From NCBI RefSeq assembly GCF_020283565.1, contig NC_060062.1:55016439-55080438 (forward strand): a stretch of DNA of 64,000 nt. The letters run 5' to 3'. Source of the DNA: Trifolium pratense. Taxonomy: Eukaryota; Streptophyta; Magnoliopsida; Fabales; Fabaceae. The position numbers and the translations under genes are program-made. Positions 55,438 to 64,000 of the stretch are shown here, piece after piece. Positions within the stretch are counted from its first letter, which is position 1. Each line of letters begins with the position of its first letter. A model generated the notes under the pieces. The model did no database searches. It saw only the letters and a list, made by a program, of their open reading frames with translations, and was not told where the DNA came from.

Positions 55438-58156
55438 TGGAAAATATAAATTATTAAAATTTTATTATTTTGTGATTTTTTAATTATTTATAAAATTATT
55501 TTTTTATTTAATGTAATTTATTTAAATATAAAAAATAATACTTTTTTAGTGATTTTAAAAGGGAAGCAGGGTGGAGAGTGATCTTTCACTCCCATGTTAT
55601 TTTTTTTGTCAGTCGCAACTCTAACTTTTTTTATTATTTAATCATTTAAAATAATTATTGTGTTAAATTTATATATAGTTACATCGATAATTCAACTAAT
55701 AAAAAATTTCCATAAAAATATTTTAAAAACAATTGGGGAAAAAGACAAATTAATTTCGTTGATTTTACGAAGTTAAATTTATGTTCCTGAACTATCATCT
55801 CAACTATTATTTACATAGGATAAAATTATATAATCATGTAAAATTCTATCAAAAGTTCGTGTAAATTAAATATTCATTCCCCGTATGTTGTAAAATAATC
55901 ATGTGAAATATTCATTCTCCGTAAATTGTCAGAAATTAGAATAAAGATCGAAATAGGAAGAACATCGAAATTGTAAATATGATTTAATATTAATTTTATA
56001 ATAATTATCTGATTAGTTAAGTCTGTGTTTGTCAAAAAAAATAATAATAATTATCTTATTGATAAATTATAGGACAAAATGATCTTGTTTCCAATTTTTT
56101 TTTGTAGAGTCTTGTTTCCAAACTTTAATAGTAATTAATCATATTAATAATTAATTGAGATTGGTTTAATTAAATATATTTCAAAAATTAGTGGATTAAT
56201 AATTAAAACATTCCATATTTAATGTTTCAGTTGAATCAAGACATGAATATAGACATTGTTCATATAAAATAATCTGGTCAATAAATTATTTGATTTATTC
56301 TATATTTGATTTTTTTTAAGAAATTTACAATAATGTGCATGAATATCTATTTTTTGGTGGAGCACATTAATGTAAATTAACCGACAATAAATAATTAAAA
56401 AAAATTCTAAATTGGAAATAACGATTTTTGCCAAATAAAGTAGATGAAATCCAACTTTAGAATTTGATTTATAATGATAATCGTCATATTGCCAAATAAT
56501 TGACTTTATAAAAATTAATATAGTACATGAATTAATGATAATTGAAAAGGTTGTGAGAAAATGGCACCTCAACAAATGCTTATAGAGAACATCCGCATCA
56601 TTTTGAGGAGGAATAAAAATTATATAAGAAGTGATGATTAATGTTTTTTCTCGTGAGATCTTGAAATTGAACCCCAAACTATAAATATTGGCTAAATTAC
56701 AAAATACAATCATTAAACCTAAAACTATAAATCGTTCTATATAATAGACATAATTAAATTATTGAAATCTAGCATCGAATTTCTTGTTGCATGAAAAATT
56801 ATGCTTGTAATTGTTCCATCTAAAATAACGACTATGCCCTTAGGATCATGGATCAATATGGATTTAACGCATAAAAAATCACCTGAATCACATGAAAAAA
56901 AAAATTAGATCATGAGAAAAAAATATGAAAGAAAATATAGAAGAATAAAAGAAAGAATGAATGATGAGAGAAAGTTGGAAAAAATGTATCAGAAGAGTTG
57001 TTTATATTTATACTGAAATGTGGAATACAATATTAATTAACATTCCTTAATTTGTCATTTTGGTTCCTAATTTAAAACAATTAAATAGAAAACGTGTAAT
57101 AATTAAGACAATTGTGAGAATGGTGGTAGTGATTGATTAATAATATAAGATCAAATTAATTAAGAAGATAAGATCGAAATCAAAATCAACCAAAATTGGA
57201 TATGTAAACCTTAAGGAGTTTTAACAAAACGACACATAAGCAAATGTGGTCTTAGATTTTTCATAGTTTCTTTTTACAATACTTTGTATTTTTTATTTTA
57301 TTAATTCAAAATCTCTTCAATTTTTTTAAAGGTTTTAAATCAGTTTGGCTAAAACAAGAAGATATGCTACCATAGCCAAAATTCCGTCAATAAAAAATGT
57401 TACCATAGCCAAACACTGCCTGTTTTCTATATATCAAGCAAAAGAATAAGTGACGTGTACACGTGAGACTCAGTTAAATACTCAAAAATGAATAATTTTA
57501 TTGTGGATGCTTTTACTTGCCAATATACTACTACTTCAAAAAATAAAAAATAAGTGGATATAGCACTACTGTTTTATAAAACGCTTCTAAAAATTGTTAA
57601 CTTGTACTTATTTATTTTTTAGAAGGAATATTTTAGCAAAATGCATATTTAGAGTAGATATTACCATCTTTTTCAAGAGGTATTCTTGATCGGGCACAAG
57701 GCTAAAGTATTTATATTTAGGCGTACACACTAAAAAATATAAAAAAAATAATAAGAATGATAATAAAGTGATGATAAATGATGTGACTGATTATTTAATA
57801 TTTAAATTTTTTCAATCATGTGTTTGCCCAAATATTTTTTATTTGGGTTTTTGTCTATATTAAAATTCCTCCTTTTTTTAAAAAAAAAAATTACACTTAC
57901 TAATATACTCCTAAAAGGAGTATTATACATAAATTTAAAAAATTTGTATTTTATATCATACTTATAATAATTATTAATTAAAATTAAAAATTTTGCACCC
58001 CCTGAACTAGGGTCCTGGATCCGCCACTGCTCATTGGAGTGTGAATATATTTTTAATTCGTATCAAATATTATAATTATAATTTATTACTTATCTTCAAA
58101 ATCATATATTTTCTATTTTCTCTGAATAATCTTATCTATATCTATATATATAATTC

Positions 58157-58650
58157 CTAGATAGTTCTCCCACTATCCATCTTAACCCTAATCCACATCA
58201 CCCACTTACATCCAATTAAATCACACAATAATGCCACATCACTTCCTTATATTATATCATTCTCATCTCTATTTTTTTTATATTATATCAATCTCAAAAT
58301 AAATAATAAATAATTATGCTTCTCTAATTATCCAAAAATTGATGTCACAAGATGTTACAGTTTTGATTAACAAAAAACAATAAAATAAAGAATGGACAAA
58401 AGATTAATTCCTAGATAGTTCTCCTACTATCCATCTTAACCCTAATCCACATCACCCACTTACATCCAATTAAATCACACAATAATGCCACATCACTTCC
58501 TTATATTATATCATTCTCATCTCTATTTTTTTTTATATTATATCAATCTCATAATAAATAATAAAGAATTATGCTTCTCTAATTATCCAAAAATTGATGT
58601 CACAAGAAGTTACTGATTAACAAAAAACAATAAAATAAAGAATGGACAAA
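58157..58650. repeat. tandem duplication, about 245-bp units
   Basis: Two consecutive copies starting near 58151 and 58408 with ATTCCTAGATAGTTCTCC, nearly identical to ACAATAAAATAAAGAATGGA, followed by CAAAAGATTA. Confidence 0.9.
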
Positions 58651-58744
58651 AGATTATTAGCAAAAACATTAACTATTTTGAACAAAAAACAATAAAATAC
58701 ACAAAATAATAATAAAAAAAATTAAAATGGATAATAACCCAAAA

Positions 58745-58745
58745 C

Positions 58746-58783
<38 letters not shown>
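58745..58783. repeat. (AAT)n microsatellite
   Basis: About 12 AAT units. Confidence 0.9.
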
Positions 58784-58784
<1 letters not shown>

Positions 58785-59189
58785 CAGTACCACACATTAT
58801 ATATAGATTATAACATTCCTTAGTGACAATGAAGATGAGCATAGTTGGATTCTCTTTCAACATTTATCTCATTTAAATGTCAACCGTTTTCATAGAAACA
58901 ACAAAGAGTTTATAATTTAGTCACACAAAAAAATACGAAGTGTGTATACATTATTGACTTAATTACATTATAATTGTAGAGAAGAGTGAAGGTTATGCAA
59001 AAAGTTAGGTTATGAGATTGAAATATATAACCATTATCATTATCATATTTCATTCAATTTTGATGGTCCTTACTCATTCTCTATACATATAGGTATATAT
59101 AATCAGTATAACAGTTACTTCTTATCTATGCATACATTTCTATTGAGTTTAGTTTTTAGTTAAAAAAAAATCACTCTTTCAAACCATAG

Positions 59190-59560
59190 CTCCTATCTAC
59201 CCTCATGTGTCTGCTATAGTAGCTGGAAAAGCAAATCTAAAGTTGAAAGTTCGAATAGTTCATATGTGGAATGTAACAGACAAAAACAAACCAAGGTTAC
59301 GTCTATGAATATGATGTTTGTTGATGAAAAAGTGATGTACTATCTTGATATACTTCTCACATTTTCACAAAATCTCTATTGATGTTTTTTTTATTATTAT
59401 TGACTTTTTCCCTTTTTTTACTTTGATCATCCAGTGTGATAAGATTCTTGCTACTGTGGGAAAGGGTTTGGTTTCAAAGATAAAAAAATTGGTTGAAGAA
59501 GTATCAACATATAAGGTTGAAAATATATTGGTTGGAGGAAGTGATAAGTACATCACTTTT
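59190..59560 (+). pseudogene. RPA1-like OB-fold fragment in a Helitron
   Basis: The first segment reads KANLKLKVRIVHMWNVTDKN and, after a shift of frame, MMFVDEK ending at a donor-like GT (59332-59333). After an intron-like 103 bp with acceptor CATCCAG (59434), the second reads CDKILATVGKGLVSKIKKLV and continues EEVSTYKVENILVGG. The pattern (KVRVxRxW, then xVDExGxKIxATV, then LxEGxxYxxxNxxV) is that of the first OB-fold of plant replication protein A large subunit, which many plant Helitrons carry. It is frameshifted and lacks the rest of the protein. Confidence 0.5.
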
Positions 59561-59677
59561 ATTATTATTATTTTCATTTTCACAATACTTATTGTTACAA
59601 TTTATACGAATAATTTTTCAACATTATAATATAAAATACCACATAACACCTGTGCATCGCACGGGTGTAAGACTAGT

Positions 59678-60169
59678 ATCTATATAATCTCATATCTATC
59701 TCATTACAAACTTTCTATCACTATAAAATATCTCAAATTCTTTAAAACGTCTTCTAAATCTATGAAAAAAAAGATGAAGTTCGAAAAATAACTTGTATGA
59801 GCATTGTATAGTCTATAACAACTTCATAAGGTTGTTGTGATGTGTTGTGGTCGTTGTGATGTGAATTTTGATGTGATTTACCATACCATCACAATGCAAT
59901 TGTGGGCTAATGTCACGGTAGATAATTGTTGCGGCTGCAAGATTGCAACCACATCACGTAATGTGGTCTGCAACTATTATTTTTAATTCTAAAGAGTCTA
60001 ATGGCAAAACTAAACACACTTATTACAGAGGGAAAAAATTGCGAGTTTGAACTTGCTCCAACTAACAAATATCCTTAAAACATTTTACCATTGAATTTTA
60101 CTTAGGAAACATGTGGTCTGCAATTTAAAACACTAAAATTTATCCTAAATGATGTATGTATTTAGCCTG
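59678..60169. other. intergenic, no gene seen
   Basis: Contains GTTGTGATGTG-like short repeats (59830-59960) and no supported gene. Confidence 0.45.
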
Positions 60170-60600
60170 TTGGCGCAACAAGAAGCATCAAACACACACA
60201 CATTGCACAATTTGTATAGGCTCAAGGCAAGCCTATGAGCATGAACTTTGTTTCGAGCAACTGTGCTTCGAAATAGAGGAGTGAACTTCGAATGAGGAAG
60301 AAGAAGAATACTCGAGATTGCTAACGAAGAGAAAAGAAAAATTTTATTCTTCCACTACTGGGCCATGTAAAAGTTGTATTACAAGTGATACACATGATCC
60401 TTATTTATACAATCTAAAAGCACACTTGCTTTGAAAGCAAGTAACAAACTTCCTAACAAACTAACTAACTTGGTTGTAACTAACTCCCTTAGTTAGTTGT
60501 AACCAACTTTATTCAATCTAACAAACTAAACTTCTAACTAATTAAGTATCAAAACAGTTGAGAATTATAAGCCTAAATGATTTTGGGACATTCCATCCAA
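60170..60600 (-). repeat. possible solo LTR
   Basis: On the minus strand a TTGTATAAATAAGGATC TATA-like context lies about 40 bp upstream of GTATTACAACTTTTACATGG-like sequence (reverse complement reading), a layout common in Copia LTRs. Boundaries and duplication were not found. Confidence 0.25.
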
Positions 60601-61644
60601 ATGTGGTCTTGTGATTATTTGTTGTAATTTGGTCATCATATCATAATTACATACAAATGTCGAACCCCTGAATTGTACTTAAGGAATATTGTGGACTGAG
60701 TGAATGACATGTTTTTGGTGAAAATGATGAGGAATGAGAGGTGTGAAGGTTTCTAATAATGTTTAAATATAAATTGATTTTATAATGCATCAATATTCTC
60801 AAGTAGAATTGTTTCTGCATCTGAAATCAATTTTTAACATTTAATTTAAATTTAAAACTTTTACCTCTAAACTAGAATTTTAATTTCAAAGTTTTATTCA
60901 GTTAGTTCATTTCAACTAAACTTTTGTCAGCGTATAACCAAAATCCTCTGTTCACACAACTACAATATCATATGAACATGTATAAATATATACATACAAC
61001 TTTAAATGTATAACCAGACAATCACTTGTCTTTTTAAGAGGACTACAAGACTCTATTAGCAGTTGTATATCTGTTTCTCTTTCAGAAAGTGGTAAATATG
61101 AACATGTATAAATACCATATACACAATTGGTTAGTTATGCTTCTACTAATCTAGATAGGATGAAATAAAAGAAAATTGAGTCAGACTTTGGCATACCAAA
61201 AAAATGTATGATACTGGGAACTAAAGATTTAAAAACATATTTCAAGTGTATATTTACTACATAATTTACAAAACTACAGTTTATAGCTTTTTAACGAACC
61301 ACAATATCACTGATTTTCTTCAACCCACCAAGTGATACCGAACATGCATGTCTAGTAACTTCTCTTTATCGGTAGTCACAGACTAACAGCAGTAGGAATT
61401 GTTATGGTTACCATCAACCATTCCTAAAATTTACTTTGGTGTATCAAATCTTACTCAAATGAATGCTGGAAATTAATCACGAAACACTAGTCATAACAAA
61501 ACTAAAAAGAATTTATATTTACAAGTATCTGAAACATACAGACATAACAACTAGCCATTGGCTTTTGAAATCAACATACAAAGGTACACCTATACTAACA
61601 TGTAATTCAGATGATACAGATAGTTTGATACAAATACATGAAAA
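60601..61644 (-). other. intergenic and probable 3' UTR of the RMD5-like gene
   Basis: No other coding frame supported. The part next to 61645 is likely 3' UTR, but no clear polyadenylation signal can be chosen. Confidence 0.4.
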
Positions 61645-62808
61645 TCACAAATATAGTTGCTTGCACTGTGCTGCATCAATATCAAAGGGACAGTACGGGC
61701 ACTTAAAAACTTTTGTGCTATTCTTAGACATTTTCAAGATAGATTGCTTACAGAGGACATGGCCACAGGACATCAACATTGGAGGGTTTTCCTCGGTTGC
61801 TTGTTCCTTTGAGACAGGGCAAACAAAAATTGAATGAAACTGAAATTCCTTGTCCATCTCGATCGGCACTGGTAAGTGGTTCATAGACTGCCATTCCTGC
61901 TTCTTTCCTGCCATGACATTCATAAATTTAAGGAGAGCTGGCAAAACCTGGATCCCTGCTGCTACTGTCACACTCAGCGGACTGTTGTATGATTGTCCCA
62001 AAAGATTGCAGAACTGTCTTTTAAGTTCCTCAGCCAATCTATCCCAGTTAGATGGGGAAAGTAATGCATGGTATGGAGACTTTTCAAGCTTTCCAGGCCA
62101 AAGAAGACAAGTCATAAGTTTCTGGACATCGGCAATATGACTGGTAGCAAAAGGAGAAATGTGAGTTCTTGCATAATGAAGAGCTTCATCTCTACCTCCA
62201 CCATTTTGAAGTATTTTTATAAATTGCATCGAGTGAAGTTTCAACACAATGTCAGATCCACTTTGAGCAAGTTTGTCAGAATTAGTGGAAGCCCAGTTGA
62301 GGGCTGGTTCCAAGTTCTGATTCTCCATGGCTTGGAGTATTTGATACATTTCCAAGAATGGAGATTTCATAATTGCAGCAGATTCAGGCTCTCCGACTGC
62401 ATTTAAAAAATGGTCCCCTACATCAAAAAGGCCCTGGCGATAAAAATGGTTGGCAATAATTTGATTTAAAGTGTGTATATCAAAGTCGATGTTTCTGTAA
62501 GCTTTTGATATATCAGGGGTGAAATATTTCTCAAGATGCTTCCCGTACTTGCTGAGTGCTACATTGAACTCCTTCTGTGTACTTTCCATTTGGCCAAGTG
62601 GAGCAATTTTAAGTACACTATCCTTCAGCTCATTCAGGACAGTTTTATAATCAAGCACTTGGTCAGTGTTATTGGCTGACTGCATTTTGTCTAAAACACC
62701 CTCAATTTCTTGTCTGATCTGATCAAACATCTCTTGAGTCTTAGAACTGGATAACTTTTGCTTCTTAGAAACTCGGTCAAAAGCATCTTTAACAGAACTT
62801 AGCTCCAT
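61645..62808 (-). CDS. RMD5-like: RMD5-type RING subunit of the GID/CTLH E3 ligase complex
   Basis: Subunit of the conserved GID (CTLH) E3 ubiquitin ligase, where Rmd5 pairs with Fyv10/MAEA to form the catalytic RING module (family knowledge). One coding exon of 387 aa, the usual plant length. A coiled-coil-prone N-terminus (1-100) is followed by LisH at about 111-140 (HTLNQIIANHFYRQGLFDVG), CTLH at about 147-204, CRA at about 205-300, and a degenerate RING at 330-373. RING residues include C330, C348-G-H350, C353, C370 and C373; CPVS in place of CxxC is typical of this family. It ends CKQLYL, the characteristic C-terminus. The ATG has stop codons upstream in frame. The sequence looks intact. 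Confidence 0.93.
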   Translation of the reverse strand: MELSSVKDAFDRVSKKQKLSSSKTQEMFDQIRQEIEGVLDKMQSANNTDQVLDYKTVLNELKDSVLKIAPLGQMESTQKEFNVALSKYGKHLEKYFTPDISKAYRNIDFDIHTLNQIIANHFYRQGLFDVGDHFLNAVGEPESAAIMKSPFLEMYQILQAMENQNLEPALNWASTNSDKLAQSGSDIVLKLHSMQFIKILQNGGGRDEALHYARTHISPFATSHIADVQKLMTCLLWPGKLEKSPYHALLSPSNWDRLAEELKRQFCNLLGQSYNSPLSVTVAAGIQVLPALLKFMNVMAGKKQEWQSMNHLPVPIEMDKEFQFHSIFVCPVSKEQATEENPPMLMSCGHVLCKQSILKMSKNSTKVFKCPYCPFDIDAAQCKQLYL

Positions 62809-62850
62809 GATGAGTATTAAATGTAACTACAGTTTGTAAGGCCGATACAC
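62809..62850 (-). promoter_or_regulatory. 5' UTR of the RMD5-like gene with probable splice acceptor
   Basis: On the minus strand CCTTTGCAG|GTGTATCGG gives an acceptor at 62851, 42 bases before the ATG, suggesting a leader intron. The donor was not identified. Confidence 0.45.
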
Positions 62851-64000
62851 CTGCAAAGGTTCACGGTGTTAATAAACTGAATTTTTAAGATGAACATTCC
62901 AAACTGCTTGTAATACAGTTTGCTATATTTATATTTAATTCTAATTCTAACAAAATACAAGAAAGAAGACTTTAAAAGACATCTTCATGAAGTTGTTATG
63001 AATTTCCAATAAAAAAAGTTAGGATCAGATTATGGAACAAATGATGAAGATAGACATGTAAGAAAATGTATTCTATACAAAAATGAATAGTTCAATTGTC
63101 AACATTATAAATCAAAATAAATCAACATTATATTTGGAAATGTATTTTAGTGTGATCCAATTTCATGGCCACTGCAACATTATAAATCAAAATAAACACC
63201 CTTCTTTTGCATCCCTCAAAGCATTTATGGTTCCATAAGCATTGCCAGAAAGACTCGTTAGAAATAATAGGGAAAGTCCTCTTGATTACAACTCTGCAGA
63301 ATTTCAGTGTCTGCCACCTCCCTTCCCTAAGATTCCAATTCACTTACAAATGACCAGCACACCACCCTCTTAGTTAGATACATCACAGCCTATAACGATC
63401 TACCCTAACTCAACCTAATTATTTTCAACTAAGTAATTGAGTAAATGACTAAATGAGTGGACACTATTAGCAATGAAATCAGATGATTATATTCCATGCC
63501 AACATCCTTATCCTTGCTATTGATTTGGGCTTGGCTTATCCTTCCCTCCTCGAATTCAAGTCTCTTTTTTTGGGTTACATCATTCCAATTTACTCCAATG
63601 ATTTGGGTTCTGTTCAACGGGTCAAAAAAACATCTAACTATTCTGTTGTTTTCCTTCTGTTTGAAACTGCTATAGCTGCATCCCTCTACACTTTATATAA
63701 AGTCCAATTTTTCTTTCCAATGCTTTGGACCTGGTCTGAAAGGCCCGTTTTCAATTCTGTTAATCATTTGTTCTCCTACCTAAACATGCTTATTACCAAT
63801 TCTGTTAAACATATTGCCAGAACATTTCCCAAGGGCTTGGTCCGACATTATAGCAGTGGAAGCTTTGCCACCCAGTGCTTCGTCCTTGATGCCACCCCAA
63901 AGTTTTGGAGTTGTAGGATGCCACGCCTCTCCACCATGGCATCCACCACTGGAGTAGCAAAAACCATGCACATGCATAGTTTGCTTGCTGCTGCTGTACC
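62851..64000. other. upstream region of the RMD5-like gene, unclassified
   Basis: Several minus-strand frames of 60-71 codons (63128-63343, 63429-63617 and 63780-63977) follow each other, with mixed composition and no domain that I recognise. They may be parts of a decayed retroelement or of leader exons. The window ends before this can be settled. Confidence 0.3.

Larger units (their letters stand above)
53130..58029. mobile_element. hAT element with nested Copia and Helitron sequence
   Basis: Ends CAGGGGCGGATCCA and TGGATCCGCCACTG are inverted, with a perfect 8-bp duplication CTCATTGG (53122-53129 and 58030-58037). Inside both ends, CACCCTG/CAGGGGGTGC-like words mirror each other. No hAT transposase seen. 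It contains a small LTR element (53202-55253) and a Helitron 3' end at 55396. The rest (about 55440-57960) is AT-rich; the 137-codon minus frame at 56300-56713 has no recognisable domain. Confidence 0.85.
58141..59676 (+). mobile_element. Helitron with RPA1-like gene remnant
   Basis: The 3' end has the hairpin CACCTGTGCATCGCACGGGTG-type stem and ends CTAG (59673-59676) followed by T. The probable 5' end is A|TCTATATATATAATTCC at 58141 (58135 is an alternative). The first 500 bp contain a tandem duplication of about 245 bp. No Rep/helicase domain seen, so it is non-autonomous. Confidence 0.7.

Noticed and set aside
56300..56713. 137-codon minus-strand frame inside the hAT element
   Set aside because: Ile/Leu-rich AT-driven composition without recognisable motif; not a transposase.

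Overview
This is plant nuclear DNA: AT-rich, with GT-AG introns, long intergenic stretches and very dense transposable elements. The Aux/IAA protein, the SINE types and the retrotransposon families look like those of a legume, probably Medicago or Trifolium (inference from remembered family sequences; no search was run). I see no rRNA, tRNA, CRISPR, operon or prokaryotic feature.

Three host protein genes can be supported. (1) An Aux/IAA auxin co-repressor of the IAA8/9 type on the + strand (CDS 17415-20413, six coding exons, 348 aa) with a probable 1.5-kb intron in its 5' UTR. (2) A WAV3/EDA40-type RING plus von Willebrand A E3 ligase on the + strand (44071-45919, two exons). The family-like N-terminus at 43977 is out of frame with the rest, and its metal-binding motif is altered. 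(3) An RMD5-type RING subunit of the GID/CTLH E3 ligase complex on the - strand (61645-62808, one coding exon).

The rest is mainly mobile DNA, and many elements can be bounded to the base by target-site duplications (TSDs). 1273-7814: Mutator-type MITEs, a Harbinger-type MITE holding a Stowaway, and SINEs. 8506-14383: a nested stack made of a hAT-like shell, a Harbinger-like MITE inserted head-to-head into its own relative, and a second hAT carrying four more elements, three of them in TA tracts. 24166-31391: a very young Sirevirus-like Copia element with no reverse transcriptase. 32305-35695: two more Mutator-type fold-backs, one split by a hAT MITE. 36179-40761: a nearly intact Ale-like Copia element with one stop codon in pol. 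41310-43157: a SINE with a 14-bp TSD and a hAT MITE inserted into its own family member. 46563-52321: a Mutator-type MITE and a 3.9-kb Mutator-type element holding CACTA-like GC-rich hairpin arrays and telo-box tandem repeats. 53130-58029: a hAT element holding a small non-autonomous Copia element and a Helitron end. 58141-59676: a Helitron with an RPA1-like gene remnant.

The host genes are unrelated in pathway, although two encode E3 ubiquitin ligase components and the third encodes a substrate of ubiquitin-dependent turnover. The striking signal is the element biology: two cases of self-family nesting, repeated use of the same kind of target, and a recently moved element without its own reverse transcriptase. 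I found no evidence of a new enzymatic or defence system.
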